From assembly GCA_016868815.1 (NCBI GenBank), contig VGFQ01000001.1:186001-250000 (forward strand): DNA of 64,000 bases, written 5' to 3'. Positions 52,819-63,014 of the stretch are shown here, in pieces. How positions within the stretch are numbered: position 1 is the stretch's first letter; every line of letters begins with the position of its first letter. The notes beneath the pieces are model-generated. The model saw only the letters and a program-made list of their open reading frames with translations, did not search any database and was not told the origin of the DNA. The translations under genes were made by a program, and so were the position numbers. The DNA comes from Bacteroidota bacterium. Its GTDB lineage: Bacteria > Bacteroidota > Bacteroidia > Chitinophagales > Chitinophagaceae.

Positions 52819-53811
52819 TTAGCCCAGGTCGATCTCTGTATTGTCTCCTATGTTCAGAATGCGGGTCTCCCCCTTGATAGCAGTGTCACTCCCGATCAGC
52901 GAGTCGTGCAGGACCACATCATACAACTTGGAAAAGGACCCGATGATGGAATCGCGGACGACGGAATAATGAATTTGGCTGCCTTCCCCGATGGCCACAT
53001 GGGGCCCTACGATCGAATTGTGGACCGTACAGCCAGGGGCGATGCTCACCGGTGGGATGATGATGGCGTTCTCAAAGATGTGGCTTTCGGCGATGGTGCC
53101 CCCGAACTTCTTCAGCAGGATGGCATTGCTGGTCAGCAGGCTCTCCTTGCGTCCGCAGTCGAACCAATTGCTGACACGGAAACCGCTAAACCGGGCCCCC
53201 TGACCGATCATGCAGTCCAGCGCGTCGGTGAGGCTATATTCATCATGAGACATCACACCAGCTGAGAGATTGGCCTCCAGGCAACGAAAGAGCAGTTCAG
53301 CCTCCCGGACGCGGTAAAGACCTACCAGCGCCATGTTCGACTTCGGGATCTGGGGCTTCTCCACCACCTTGGTAATTATCCCCGCTTCATCGATCTCCGC
53401 CACGCCGAAGTTGCGTGGGTCATCTACCTTCTTCACACCCAAAACAGAGCCCTCCACGGCCAACAGCTGCGCGACATCGAATTCGCAAATCGTGTCGCCC
53501 AATACAATCAACACCTCATCGTCTCCCACCAGCTCGCGCGTCAGGTAGATGGCGTGGCCCAGCCCCTGACGGTCGGCCTGCTGCACAAAGGTTACGTCCA
53601 ATTCTGGGTAGTGCATCTGCACATAGTCCTGGATCTTCTCCCCCATGTAGCCAACGACGAGGATAAACTCCTGAACACCGCCTTCGCGCAGCTGGTCGAT
53701 GATGATGCTCAGGATCGTCCGGCCCGCCAACGGGATCAGCGCCTTGGGCTGTGTATACGTATGCGGCCTCAACTTGGTGCCGGCACCGGCAACGGGAATA
53801 ATCGCTTTCAT
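52819..53811 (-). CDS. Sugar-phosphate nucleotidyltransferase with left-handed beta-helix
   Basis: 330 residues from the ATG at 53811; the frame to 53862 crosses a TACTTTCA box. The N-terminal GAGTKLRPHTYTQPKALIPLAG is the nucleotidyltransferase signature loop, with EFILVVGYMGEKIQDYV and LIVLGDTICEFD further on. The C-terminal part (IIPPVSIAPGCTVHNSIVGPHVAIGEGSQIHYSVVRDSIIGSF) is a hexapeptide left-handed beta-helix. It makes an NDP-sugar such as UDP-GlcNAc or dTDP-/GDP-sugar; the product is not decidable here. Confidence 0.88.
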   Translation of the reverse strand: MKAIIPVAGAGTKLRPHTYTQPKALIPLAGRTILSIIIDQLREGGVQEFILVVGYMGEKIQDYVQMHYPELDVTFVQQADRQGLGHAIYLTRELVGDDEVLIVLGDTICEFDVAQLLAVEGSVLGVKKVDDPRNFGVAEIDEAGIITKVVEKPQIPKSNMALVGLYRVREAELLFRCLEANLSAGVMSHDEYSLTDALDCMIGQGARFSGFRVSNWFDCGRKESLLTSNAILLKKFGGTIAESHIFENAIIIPPVSIAPGCTVHNSIVGPHVAIGEGSQIHYSVVRDSIIGSFSKLYDVVLHDSLIGSDTAIKGETRILNIGDNTEIDLG

Positions 53812-53883
53812 GCGGGTCTGAGCGAATGAGTGCGTGAAAGTATGGAAAATTGTGGAGGGCATCCTTGCCTGCCAAGCGCCGTC

Positions 53884-53915
53884 TTTGCGGGAATGGGCGG
53901 CAGGGGGTACTTTTG
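53884..53915 (+). promoter_or_regulatory. glyA promoter: TTTG - 20 nt - TACTTTTG
   Basis: TTTG (53884-53887), a 20-base spacer and TACTTTTG (53908-53915) make the best full Bacteroidota promoter seen here. It lies 18 bases upstream of the glyA ATG at 53934. Confidence 0.7.
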
Positions 53916-53933
53916 CCTACAAAACCGCACTAC

Positions 53934-55214
53934 ATGCAGAGGGACTCCGCCATCTTCGGTCTCATTGACAAGGAATTGCAACGGCAGCGCCAGGGCATCG
54001 AGCTCATTGCCTCTGAAAATTTCGCCTCTTTAGACGTCATGCAGGCCATGGGGACCGCTCCGACCAACAAATATGCCGAAGGTTACCCCGGCCGTCGCTA
54101 TTATGGGGGCTGCGAAGTAGTTGATGAGATCGAACTCGTTGCCATCGAACGCCTTAAGTCCGTCTTCCGTGCCAGCTGGGCCAATGTGCAGCCACACAGC
54201 GGCGCACAGGCCAATGCCGCTGTCTTTCTTGCCTGCCTGAAGCCAGGAGATACAATGCTTGGCCTCGACCTGAGCATGGGCGGGCACCTGACGCACGGTA
54301 GCCCCGCCAACTTCACCGGCAAATACTACCGAGCCCTGCACTACGGCGTGCAACGGGAGACCGGAAGGGTCGACTATGAACAACTCGAACGCCTGGCCCG
54401 GGAAGAAAAGCCTAAGATGATCATCTGCGGCGCTTCAGCCTATAGCCGCGACTGGGACTATGCACGCATCCGGGCCGTTGCCGACGAAGTAGGTGCCCTC
54501 GTGTTGGCTGACATCGCCCATCCGGCCGGCCTCATCGCCAAAGGCCTCCTCCAAGACCCCCTCGAGCACTGCCACATCGTGACCTCCACCACGCACAAGA
54601 CCCTGCGCGGTCCTCGCGGCGGAGTCATCATGCTGCGACACGATTTTGACAACCCCTATGGCATCAAAGATCCCAAGGGTAATATCCGACCGATGAGCGC
54701 CCTTCTCGACTTAGCCGTCTTCCCCGGCATGCAGGGCGGACCGCTGATGCATGTCATCGCTGCCAAAGCCATCGCCTTCGGAGAGATCCTCACCGAAGAA
54801 TTTCTGCAATACCAGCATCAGGTTCAACGCAACGCCCAGGCCATGGCTGCAGCCTTCGTCGCAAAAGGATATCACCTCATCAGCGGAGGAACCGACAACC
54901 ACCTGATGCTCATCGACCTACGCAACAAAGGCATCAGCGGGAAGAAAGCACAGGAGACACTCGACAAAGCGCATATCACCCTCAACAAGAACTCCGTGCC
55001 CTTTGACGACAAAAGCCCCTTCGTCACCTCCGGCATCCGGATCGGCGTGCCTGCCGTGACCACGCGCGGACTTGTGGAAGCCGACATGGAGATCATCGCC
55101 ACACTCATCGACCGCATCATCCTAGAACCCGACAACGAGGCAGTCGTCTCAGATGTCCGGTCGCACGTGCATGCACTCATGGCAGCCTTCCCACTCTACC
55201 CTTCGCTGGGTTGA
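53934..55214 (+). CDS. glyA: Serine hydroxymethyltransferase
   Basis: 426 residues from the ATG at 53934 ([29 protein letters not shown]); the longer frame to 53850 contains the promoter. The PLP lysine is in [29 protein letters not shown] and [17 protein letters not shown] also match. It interconverts serine and glycine with tetrahydrofolate, feeding one-carbon units. Divergent from the nucleotidyltransferase gene. Confidence 0.96.
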   Translation: MQRDSAIFGLIDKELQRQRQGIELIASENFASLDVMQAMGTAPTNKYAEGYPGRRYYGGCEVVDEIELVAIERLKSVFRASWANVQPHSGAQANAAVFLACLKPGDTMLGLDLSMGGHLTHGSPANFTGKYYRALHYGVQRETGRVDYEQLERLAREEKPKMIICGASAYSRDWDYARIRAVADEVGALVLADIAHPAGLIAKGLLQDPLEHCHIVTSTTHKTLRGPRGGVIMLRHDFDNPYGIKDPKGNIRPMSALLDLAVFPGMQGGPLMHVIAAKAIAFGEILTEEFLQYQHQVQRNAQAMAAAFVAKGYHLISGGTDNHLMLIDLRNKGISGKKAQETLDKAHITLNKNSVPFDDKSPFVTSGIRIGVPAVTTRGLVEADMEIIATLIDRIILEPDNEAVVSDVRSHVHALMAAFPLYPSLG

Positions 55215-55340
55215 TGCGATGGATTAGGCTTCCCCTCAGCATGCGCGTATGGTGCGCATGGTTTAGATCCAGCAGGCCTATTCATTTAGAATGATGAGGA
55301 CTAACCAAGTTATCTCGTCCACTTCCAACTAATGTTTAAG

Positions 55341-55357
55341 GTTCCCCTCGGGGGAAC
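55341..55357 (+). terminator. Possible terminator hairpin downstream of glyA
   Basis: GTTCCCC (55341-55347) and GGGGAAC (55351-55357) form a perfect 7-bp stem with loop TCG, followed by a partly T-rich ATTCTTAGCATTTTCT. The T run is imperfect, so function is uncertain. Confidence 0.4.
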
Positions 55358-55375
55358 ATTCTTAGCATTTTCTGC

Positions 55376-55705
55376 GAGAAGGTCATTGCGAATCGCATGC
55401 TGAGGCCCTTTTGGATGAAATATCCCGATTGTGAAAGACAGGTGAAATGCTGTTAGAATAAGGCCGTAGTAGCCATGTGGGAAAACCCTGGGATGATCAA
55501 AAAAGACTACCCTTCTGTGGGCTATCTCCCTGGTAACCGCCTCCTATTCAATATCAAAGGGAATCAGTATCGGCTTGTCGCCGGGATAAAACACGATTAC
55601 GGAATTGTGTGGATTTGGATCATTTGTGCCCACACACATCATGACAAATCTGACATTGAAAATCATCAAGACTCAGATTATGGTGCAAGCAAAAAGACAC
55701 AGTAG
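55376..55705 (+). pseudogene. higB: Decayed HigB-family toxin gene with an in-frame stop
   Basis: One frame reads VIANRMLRPFWMKYPDCERQV, a TAG at 55454-55456, then NKAVVAMWENPGMIKKDYPS, LPGNRLLFNIKGNQYRLVAG and IKHDYGIVWIW with HTHHDKSDIEN. This is the HigB (RelE-like mRNA interferase) family from near its N-terminus to its end, where THxxYDKID is usual. The TAG and the lack of an ATG at the expected place mark it as inactive; the ATG at 55475 would yield only a 76-residue fragment. Confidence 0.7.
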
Positions 55706-55833
55706 AAATCCATGAACTAAAAAGCCTTGTCAGTGAAACCCTCAGCCGTAAGGGAAAGCTGACCCAGGAGATGATTCGGGACCTAAATGAGGTATTGGGT
55801 ATTCCCGCAGAAGTACTAGTGAAAGAACACTAA
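55641..55833 (+). pseudogene. higA: Decayed HigA antitoxin remnant
   Basis: It begins MTNLTLKIIKTQ (usual HigA start) at 55641, but the matching C-terminus VEIHELKSLVSETLSRKGKL, then TQEMIRDLNEVLGIPAEVLV, lies in another frame ending with the TAA at 55831-55833. Most of the helix-turn-helix region is missing. The pattern fits a frameshift plus an internal deletion in an antitoxin that followed the toxin remnant. Confidence 0.65.
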
Positions 55834-55937
55834 ATCAAAACGGGTCTGCCATGCACGTGTAAAATTAAGCAAGGGATATAGAAGTAAGTTGCTATGAAGT
55901 GGGTGGTAAGATCTATTCCATTGGTCAATTAATATAG

Positions 55938-58748
55938 TTATAAATAAGCCCCTGTAGGTGACCCCTTGTATCCCTTCAGCCCGGCGGGTACTCCTTCATA
56001 CACGATGTTCCCACCGCCTTTTCCGGCCTCGGGGCCTAATTCAATCACCCAGTCAGCACAGCGGATCACATCCAGGTTGTGCTCCACCACCAGCACCGAA
56101 TGTCCCTGAGCGATCAGCGCCTGCATGGAAGCCAGCAGCTTACCGATGTCATGGAAATGCAACCCTGTCGTAGGCTCGTCGAAGATGAAGAACAGGCGCT
56201 CCTGAGCGCGGCCCCGGGTGAGAAAAGACGCCAGCTTCACGCGCTGTGCCTCGCCGCCGGAGAGGGTGTCGCTTGACTGCCCCAGGCTGATATATCCGAG
56301 TCCGACGTCCTGCAAAGGCTGCAGTTTTCGAGCAATGTCTGGCTCGCCCTTGAAAAAGGCGATGGCCTCGTCGACGCTCATCGACAGCACGTCGTAAATA
56401 TTCCGGCCCTCGTAAGTGACCTCCAGCACGTCTTCCCGGAAACGGCGACCCCGGCAAGACTCACACGTGAGGTGTACGTCGGCCAAGAACTGCATTTCCA
56501 CTACCTGCTCGCCTTCGCCCTTGCAGGTATCGCACCGGCCGCCATCGACATTAAACGAGAAATGCCGTGGCTGGTAGCCGCGCATGCGGCTGAGTGGCTG
56601 TCGGGAGAACAGGTCACGAACCTCGTCCCAGGCCTTCACATAGGTCACCGGATTGCTACGAGACGACTTGCCGATGGGGTTCTGGTCGACCATCTCGACC
56701 TGAGAGAAGGCTTCCAGGTCGCCGCTGAGGCGGCGGTGCAATCCGACCGACTCTGCCACGCCGGTCTTAAGTTTCTGCAGGGCTGGCTGCAATACCTGCC
56801 GGATAAGTGTCGTCTTACCGCTTCCACTCACGCCACAGACGACACAGAGCAGGCCCAGGGGGATGCGCACATCCAGATCGCGCAGATTGTGCTGCCGGGC
56901 CCCCTCTACCAGGATCGACTGCTTCCAGGAACGTGGCATGACAGGAGCCTCAATGCGGAGGTCGCCCCGCAGGTAGCGGGCTGTTAGGCTCGTCGGATGG
57001 TCAAGGATCGCAGCGTAGCCGCCCGCTGCCACCACCTGCCCCCCCTGATGGCTGGCCAGCGGGCCCATGTCGATGATGTAATCGGCCTCCCGCATCATCT
57101 GTTCGTCGTGCTCCACGACGACGACCGTGTTGTCCAGATCCCTCAACTCCTTGAGGACGCCAATCAGCCGGTGTGTATCGCGCGGGTGCAGCCCGATGGA
57201 GGGCTCGTCGAGGATATATAGCGAATTGGTGAGGTTGCTTCCAAGGCTGCGGGTGAGCTGGATGCGCTGGCTTTCGCCACCCGAAAGGCTGTTGGCGAGG
57301 CGGTTGAGCGTCAGATAGCCTAGACCCACCTCCAGTAGCGTCCGAAGCCGTTGGCGGATCTCGAGTAGCACCCTTCGGGCGACTTGCTCCTCGTAGGGTG
57401 TCAGCGAAAGTCCTTCAAACCAAGCCGACAACTCCGCCACCGGCATGTCGCAGAGCTCTCCAATGCCGCGGCCACCGACTTTCACGTAGAGTGCTTCCGG
57501 ACGAAGCCGCTGGCCCCGGCAGTCGGGGCAGGTCGTACGGCCCCGATACCGCGACAGCAGCACACGGTACTGCACCTTGTACAGATTCTGCTCTACCTCA
57601 CGAAAGAAGTCGTTGATGCCAGCCACATGTCGGTCTCCCTTCCATAGAACCTCCCGCTGCGCAGGGGTGAGGGCTGCCACAGGCCGGTGGATGGGAAAGC
57701 CTGCCTGCTTGGCGCCCCGGATGAATTGCTCCTTCCATTCCCCCAGCTTCTCCCCCTTCCAAGGCGCGACAGCACCTTCATAGACACTGAGCCGGTCGTC
57801 CGGTATCACCAGGTTCGGATCGATGCCCAAGACCTGCGAAAAGCCCTCGCAACGGGGGCAGGCACCAAAAGGGTTGTTGAAGGAGAATAGGTTGGGAACA
57901 GGCTCCTCAAAGCGCATTCCATCGAGCTCAAAGCGATTGGAGAACGGCAACAGTCTTTTACCATCCACCTCGAGCGAACAATCTCCTTCCCCCTCATAGA
58001 AGGCGGTCGCCACCGAGTCTGCCATGCGGTGTCGGTCGTCTTCCTCAAAAGGGCGTGTCACCAGCCGGTCGACCAACACCCAGGTATCGGTAGTCGGCTT
58101 CCAGCGAGGCATCGTCTGCAACTCTTCCAGACGCGACAATGCTTTCGACCGGCTATCATACAAACGCGAGAAGCCTTTTTGCAGCAAGATGCCGAGCTCC
58201 TCCTGGGGATCCCGACCACGGCCAGTGCGGAATGGTGCGAGCAAAAGCACCTTTGCTCCCTCCGGCAACTGGCAGATGGCATCTACCACGGCAGAGACAT
58301 CGTGCTTGCGAACTTCGCGCCCGCTGACGGGTGAGATGGTCCGACCGATGCGGGCATACAACAGACGAAGGTAGTCATAGGCCTCTGTCATACTCCCTAC
58401 CGTCGACCGGGGTGTGCGCGTGATGACTTTCTGCTGGATGGCGATGGCCGGGCAAAGTCCTTGGATATAGTCGACATCAGGCTTGTCCATCCGCGTGAGG
58501 AACTGTCGCGCATAGGCGCTGAGGCTCTCGGCGTATCGTCGCTGACCTTCTGCGTATAAAGTGTCGATGGTTAAAGAGGACTTTCCCGAGCCCGACACAC
58601 CGGTAACTACGATGAGGGTTCTCCTTGGGAAATGTACGGTCACATCCCGGAGGTTGTGCACCCGGGCGCGATGCACGATGATGTCTCCGCCCGTGGTATC
58701 GTCAGGGGCAACGGGGCGCTTTCGCTTTGTGGTAGCTGCTTTCGGCAT
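55938..58748 (-). CDS. uvrA: Excinuclease ABC subunit A
   Basis: 936 residues, normal for UvrA. Two ABC modules with Walker A GVSGSGKSSLTIDTLYAEGQRRYAESLSAYARQF and GVSGSGKTTLIRQVL, signatures NSLSGGESQRIQLTRSLG and DTLSGGEAQRVKLASFL, and zinc-binding cysteines in CPDCRGQRL and CDTCKGEGEQVVEMQFL. It finds bulky lesions and loads UvrB in nucleotide excision repair. A TAACTTTA box lies 25 bases upstream, inside an interrupted ACGTAAA/TTTACGT repeat. Confidence 0.97.
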   Translation of the reverse strand: MPKAATTKRKRPVAPDDTTGGDIIVHRARVHNLRDVTVHFPRRTLIVVTGVSGSGKSSLTIDTLYAEGQRRYAESLSAYARQFLTRMDKPDVDYIQGLCPAIAIQQKVITRTPRSTVGSMTEAYDYLRLLYARIGRTISPVSGREVRKHDVSAVVDAICQLPEGAKVLLLAPFRTGRGRDPQEELGILLQKGFSRLYDSRSKALSRLEELQTMPRWKPTTDTWVLVDRLVTRPFEEDDRHRMADSVATAFYEGEGDCSLEVDGKRLLPFSNRFELDGMRFEEPVPNLFSFNNPFGACPRCEGFSQVLGIDPNLVIPDDRLSVYEGAVAPWKGEKLGEWKEQFIRGAKQAGFPIHRPVAALTPAQREVLWKGDRHVAGINDFFREVEQNLYKVQYRVLLSRYRGRTTCPDCRGQRLRPEALYVKVGGRGIGELCDMPVAELSAWFEGLSLTPYEEQVARRVLLEIRQRLRTLLEVGLGYLTLNRLANSLSGGESQRIQLTRSLGSNLTNSLYILDEPSIGLHPRDTHRLIGVLKELRDLDNTVVVVEHDEQMMREADYIIDMGPLASHQGGQVVAAGGYAAILDHPTSLTARYLRGDLRIEAPVMPRSWKQSILVEGARQHNLRDLDVRIPLGLLCVVCGVSGSGKTTLIRQVLQPALQKLKTGVAESVGLHRRLSGDLEAFSQVEMVDQNPIGKSSRSNPVTYVKAWDEVRDLFSRQPLSRMRGYQPRHFSFNVDGGRCDTCKGEGEQVVEMQFLADVHLTCESCRGRRFREDVLEVTYEGRNIYDVLSMSVDEAIAFFKGEPDIARKLQPLQDVGLGYISLGQSSDTLSGGEAQRVKLASFLTRGRAQERLFFIFDEPTTGLHFHDIGKLLASMQALIAQGHSVLVVEHNLDVIRCADWVIELGPEAGKGGGNIVYEGVPAGLKGYKGSPTGAYL

Positions 58749-59025
58749 AATACTTCTTCAGCGTGGGAAAACGTAAAGTTACGAAAGCTGGCAACGTGGT
58801 TTTACGTAATGCTGAAACCCGCATCCGAGCTTGATTTGAGGTAATTCGCACTTGCGAAAAAAAAATTATGAAAATTCTTTGTGAAAAAATTTCAAGTCTT
58901 GCTTTTACATTTATTTTCGTTCTGCGTCTTGATCGAAACGACTTTCCACACATGTCTTAAAAGCGGTGGGAGAGAAGCCAGGTAAAGCCGCGAAACCAAT
59001 ATCTAAACCAAAAACCTCTGAAACC

Positions 59026-59607
59026 ATGCGCGCCCTCACAAACCTCACCGACCAACAGCTGGTCCATTTATTTATGGACGGCGATTCCGATGCCCTCGAA
59101 ACAATCTTCCACCGCCATCGGGAAAAGATATTTACATCTATTCTGCTGCTCGTCAAAGACAAGACCCTCTCAGAAGATATCTTCCAGGATGTGTTCATCC
59201 GCGTCATCGACACGCTTCGCAGCGGCCGCTATACGGAGGAGGGAAAATTCCTCCCCTGGGCCATGCGGATCGCCCATAACCTCTGCGTCGATCATTTCCG
59301 GAAGGCCAAGCGGACGACCATTGTACGCAGCAGTGAGGAGACCGATATTTTCGATGTCATTGACATGCACGAAGACGGCATCGACAAGAAAGTGATGCAG
59401 CGGCAGAGCCATGAGCGGATTCGCAAGATGCTCGACATGCTCCCGGCCGAGCAGAGGGAAGTCATCGTACTACGCCATTATGCGGAACTCAGCTTCAAGG
59501 AGATCGCGACGCTCACCAACTGCAGCATCAACACGGCCTTAGGCCGCATGCGCTATGGGCTGATCAACCTAAGGAAGATGATGAACGAGCACAATATGGT
59601 GCTCTGA
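59026..59607 (+). CDS. ECF-type sigma-70 factor
   Basis: 193 residues from the ATG at 59026; the frame open to 58966 lacks homology. Region 2: ALETIFHRHREKIFTSILLLV and LSEDIFQDVFIRVIDTL with LPWAMRIAHNLCVDHFRKAKR. Region 4 (helix-turn-helix): LPAEQREVIVLRHYAELSFKEIATLTNC and INTALGRMRYGLINLRKMM. There is no adjacent anti-sigma or SusC/D gene, so it is probably not of the starch-utilisation FecI type. Confidence 0.9.
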   Translation: MRALTNLTDQQLVHLFMDGDSDALETIFHRHREKIFTSILLLVKDKTLSEDIFQDVFIRVIDTLRSGRYTEEGKFLPWAMRIAHNLCVDHFRKAKRTTIVRSSEETDIFDVIDMHEDGIDKKVMQRQSHERIRKMLDMLPAEQREVIVLRHYAELSFKEIATLTNCSINTALGRMRYGLINLRKMMNEHNMVL

Positions 59608-59635
59608 CGAAGGCAAAAGCCCCCTCGCTGAGATC

Positions 59636-60295
59636 CTATACGCCCAGCAAGTCGCGGAAGACGCCCCGGCCATCCGTATTCCCCAGGATGGTACTGCAGG
59701 CCCGCTCCGGGTGCGGCATCATACCGAAGACATTTCCTTCGGCATTGCAGATGCCTGCAATATGTGCGGTGGAGGCATTGGGATTGGAAGTGCTGCCAAG
59801 CCCCCCCCGGTCGTCACAATACCGATAGATTACTTGCGACTTTCCCTCCAAAGCTTCTAAGGTACTGGCATCGGCATGGAACCTGCCCTCCCCATGGGCG
59901 ATGGGCACCTGATAAAGATGGCCGTCGCGCCCTCGGATATGGACATTTCGACAGATGAACTGCATACCTGCATTGCGCAGAAGGACGCCCGGCAAGAGCC
60001 CCGCTTCACATAGAATCTGAAAGCCGTTGCAGACGCCCAGAATACGTCCGCCCCGACGGGCAAAGGCAATGACGCTCTGCATCATGGGACTGAAACGGGC
60101 AATGGCGCCGCAACGCAGATAGTCGCCGTAAGAAAAACCGCCCGGGAGTACAATACAGTCCTGGGTCGTGAACCCATCGATGTCACGATCCTTGTGCCAG
60201 AGCATGCGCACCTCCTGGCCGAGGTCTTCAGCCAGTGCATCACGCATATCCCGATCGCAGTTGGAACCAGGGAATACAACCACTCCAAACTTCAT
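59636..60295 (-). CDS. purQ: Phosphoribosylformylglycinamidine synthase subunit PurQ
   Basis: 219 residues from the ATG at 60295. Class I glutamine amidotransferase: [40 protein letters not shown], the nucleophile loop [13 protein letters not shown] and the catalytic His/Glu region [10 protein letters not shown]. It supplies ammonia for the FGAM step of purine synthesis. The start at 60319 would overlap the -7 box. The synthetase partner gene is not in the window. Confidence 0.94.
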   Translation of the reverse strand: MKFGVVVFPGSNCDRDMRDALAEDLGQEVRMLWHKDRDIDGFTTQDCIVLPGGFSYGDYLRCGAIARFSPMMQSVIAFARRGGRILGVCNGFQILCEAGLLPGVLLRNAGMQFICRNVHIRGRDGHLYQVPIAHGEGRFHADASTLEALEGKSQVIYRYCDDRGGLGSTSNPNASTAHIAGICNAEGNVFGMMPHPERACSTILGNTDGRGVFRDLLGV

Positions 60296-60316
60296 CCTGG
60301 CTGATTTGATGTGATA

Positions 60317-60347
60317 CAAAGGTATGGGCAGAGGGGATGACAGCCAA
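60317..60347 (-). promoter_or_regulatory. purQ promoter: TTG - 20 nt - TACCTTTG
   Basis: On the minus strand TTG (60345-60347), a 20-base spacer and TACCTTTG (60317-60324) match the Bacteroidota promoter, 21 bases upstream of the ATG. Confidence 0.65.
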
Positions 60348-60362
60348 TAAGGGCTAGCCCCC

Positions 60363-61343
60363 TCATCGGTACAGATAAGCCAACAGCACCGCTAGCAGAC
60401 AAAGGCAATGCATGAGCTCCGGAGCCCAGCGACGGCGGGGCTGGACATATGCGTTGGCATGAAATGCAGAGAGGCTAGGGGCCATCGAGAGCCATAGGGC
60501 GGCGCCCGTCGATGCATAGAGATAGGGAGTAGACAGGGCCAACAGGGCCCCTAGGATGAACAGGTTCCAGCACTTTCTGGTACGTATGAGCATGCGGAAG
60601 ACCTGACGATTGACATGCCAGATGCCTGCAGTCAGGGGCAAGAGCAGTGCCAGCCAGGTCCAGATGCCGACTCCCTGCCAAGCCATGCCGGGCAACGACA
60701 CATGAAATGGCTTGACCACATTCGCCGGGTCCCAGGTGAAATATAGATATTGCAGACAGCATACGTAGTAGTATGGCAGCAGGAAGCCCGCCAGGGCTAA
60801 GACCCATACCACCGGTCGGAAAGGGCCCATGGTAAGCATGGCAAAGTAGGGCACTAGAATCAGCAGTACTGCCGGAAAATGAATCAGAGCCGCCAGGCCT
60901 GCCAGGAGCCCCGCATAAAACATCAGCATGCCCGCCTTCCGGTGGTTCATGGCTGCTACAGACAGGGAAAGCACGGGGATAGCCAACGTATTGGCCACCA
61001 AAGGAGCAGATAGGCGCGACCACTCAGGTACCAGGGCCGTAACCAACAGGTACGACATGGCAGCAAGACGGCTGGCCCTCCCAAAGGCCCGCTCTCGGTT
61101 CATCATATCATCTAGCAATACCGCCTGGGCAAACACCATTCCATAGGCCAACAGGACACTTAAGATCACTGGCATCCCGCTGATAAGTCCGCCAGACCCA
61201 AAAAGACTTGCATAGAAAAAGCCATCGGAGGGAGCGGACAACGGGGGAAGCGGATCCGTGAATGCAGATAGCCGAAGGACAAGGCCGTAGACAAACAACA
61301 GGAGGTACGTTAAAGGGTTATGGTCCTGGAAGAGTCTCGTCAC
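60363..61343 (-). CDS. Multi-pass membrane protein (DUF6427-like)
   Basis: 326 residues with about eight hydrophobic segments. It opens [24 protein letters not shown], a pattern I associate with the Bacteroidota DUF6427 family; later [18 protein letters not shown] and [22 protein letters not shown]. Role unknown. It starts 9 bases after the stop of the secreted protein gene on the same strand, so the two are probably one transcript. Confidence 0.6.
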   Translation of the reverse strand: MTRLFQDHNPLTYLLLFVYGLVLRLSAFTDPLPPLSAPSDGFFYASLFGSGGLISGMPVILSVLLAYGMVFAQAVLLDDMMNRERAFGRASRLAAMSYLLVTALVPEWSRLSAPLVANTLAIPVLSLSVAAMNHRKAGMLMFYAGLLAGLAALIHFPAVLLILVPYFAMLTMGPFRPVVWVLALAGFLLPYYYVCCLQYLYFTWDPANVVKPFHVSLPGMAWQGVGIWTWLALLLPLTAGIWHVNRQVFRMLIRTRKCWNLFILGALLALSTPYLYASTGAALWLSMAPSLSAFHANAYVQPRRRWAPELMHCLCLLAVLLAYLYR

Positions 61344-61352
61344 AGCCCGCGA

Positions 61353-62879
61353 TTAGAAATCCAGTTTGGCAAAGCAGATGTAGTTGCGGTTCATGCAGGG
61401 CATGACGATCTCCCGAAGGCCGATCTGCTTGCCATATTTTGGCATGAACTCATAGTTGCGGTCCAGCCCCTTGAGCGTGGGATCCCGCTTCAGACGACCC
61501 TCCGGGTTAATGGTGACACTGTTTAGGATCTGCTCCCTCCGTTCAAGCTGGTTGAAGAGGAAACGGATCTCTCCTCCCGTATTGAACAACAGATAAGACA
61601 AAAGAATGTCTGAATTGTCATCGAACTGACGCTTGCGGACGGTATTACTCCATTCTAGCCGACCCTGTGGGCTGAAGTAAAAGATCATGATGTTTTCCGA
61701 TACGTGGCGGACCATGTTGTTCCCTCCCCACCGGTTCCAGGGGTCTGCCCATCGCCATTGGTTGTAGGGGGAGAGCATCGGGTAATAGCTGTACGGGTTG
61801 AAGCCGTAGCCTGGCCCATAGATATAGTCCCACCGATTCCAGGCATTGCCCCGAGAGCTGGTATAATAGAGCTCAGCCACGACGGCATAGCCGCCATCGC
61901 GCGTGGGCAGCAGCTGCCGTATAAAATAGTCATTGAAGGCCAGCTTCAGGGAAGAATTGTCGGATCGGGCATCCTGACGCAAGGTATCATTGAAAGGAAA
62001 GCGGTAGAAAGCCAGCTGACGGCCCGTCTTCTTGTCCCAGATGTAGCTGAGCAGCCCATCGATGTTGCCACGGCGTTGGGCATGATAGAAAGAGGTCAGT
62101 AGGAAGCGCTTGTTGTAGTTATCGGGCCGCAGCCGGATCTCGTCGATGGTATAGTCCCTCCCGGTGATCTCTGAGACCTGCAAGGTGTCAGCCTCTGCAC
62201 GCTTCACCATCAGGTGGTAATGGGTGACAAACTCCCGGCTGGACGACTGGGTGCTGCGCCCAAAGGCCAGATCGCCGTCGTTGTCCAGCGTGAACTCACC
62301 GAAGACGCCCTCTTTGGTCGGAAGCTGCGTAGAGGCTGCGCTCTTCCGCAACAGACTCAAGTCTCGATCGTAGAGAAGTGTCGTGAGGGTAAAAAACCGT
62401 TCGCTGCGTCTGTTGATTTTATAGACAAGGATGCGTTGACGGTTTTCACTATAGACCATGGAATAGACCTTGATCTCGCTGCCTCCATCCACATGGGAGG
62501 TATCAAGAATGATTGGGTCATTGAGCATTTTCCCATTGGCATCGAGTTTCATAGCGGCATAGGTCACCAAGTTCCGCTTCTGAAATTGGTAAAACATATA
62601 GTAATGCTCCGGAAAGGCTACGAAATCGACATTGTTCACACGCTCGGGTAACATCTCCAGCCTGACCTTTTCTTTCATCTGCATCGAATTATCGAAGACA
62701 GTAATCTCATTGCGACTTTTAAAATTCTTATATACATGTATGTTGCCGCCGACCTTGCCGATAATCTCAAAGTTCATCTGACGGTAGTCATCCTTGTCGA
62801 TTTCGGAATATGAGATGCGCTGAGCTTCGGCACTGATCCAAAGGGACAGGAAGCAAAACAAGATGGTTTGTGTTCTCAT
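61353..62879 (-). CDS. Secreted conserved Bacteroidota protein, unknown function
   Basis: 508 residues. Signal peptide LFCFLSLWISAEAQ, then a beta-rich sequence with repeated short strands (FDNSMQMKEKVRLEMLPE, YYMFYQFQKRNLVTYAAMKL, ENIMIFYFSPQGRLEWS, LKGLDRNYEFMPKYGKQIG). An aromatic/Gly/Pro-rich stretch (YIYGPGYGFNPYSYYPMLSP) lies near residue 350. The pattern resembles a propeller-like exported protein but I recognise no named family. Upstream partner of the membrane protein gene. Confidence 0.65.
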   Translation of the reverse strand: MRTQTILFCFLSLWISAEAQRISYSEIDKDDYRQMNFEIIGKVGGNIHVYKNFKSRNEITVFDNSMQMKEKVRLEMLPERVNNVDFVAFPEHYYMFYQFQKRNLVTYAAMKLDANGKMLNDPIILDTSHVDGGSEIKVYSMVYSENRQRILVYKINRRSERFFTLTTLLYDRDLSLLRKSAASTQLPTKEGVFGEFTLDNDGDLAFGRSTQSSSREFVTHYHLMVKRAEADTLQVSEITGRDYTIDEIRLRPDNYNKRFLLTSFYHAQRRGNIDGLLSYIWDKKTGRQLAFYRFPFNDTLRQDARSDNSSLKLAFNDYFIRQLLPTRDGGYAVVAELYYTSSRGNAWNRWDYIYGPGYGFNPYSYYPMLSPYNQWRWADPWNRWGGNNMVRHVSENIMIFYFSPQGRLEWSNTVRKRQFDDNSDILLSYLLFNTGGEIRFLFNQLERREQILNSVTINPEGRLKRDPTLKGLDRNYEFMPKYGKQIGLREIVMPCMNRNYICFAKLDF

Positions 62880-62895
62880 AGCAATTGCTTAGGTC

Positions 62896-62903
62896 CAAAG
62901 GTA
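62896..62903 (-). promoter_or_regulatory. Predicted -7 box of the 62879 gene (TACCTTTG)
   Basis: TACCTTTG on the minus strand, full match to TAnnTTTG, 16 bases upstream of the ATG at 62879. Confidence 0.55.
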
Positions 62904-63014
62904 CAGAACTGAGCTTCTCGGAAGCTTCCACTTAGTACACGCCCCAGAGGACTACCCAACTTTAACAGACCAGAAACAGCCCAAAGCCGCTTTTAATAGA
63001 AATGATTTTCCGTA

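Noticed and set aside
55475-55705. Intact 76-residue protein with HigB similarity
   Set aside because: The same frame continues upstream of the ATG with clear HigB sequence interrupted by TAG, so this is the surviving 3' part of a pseudogene.
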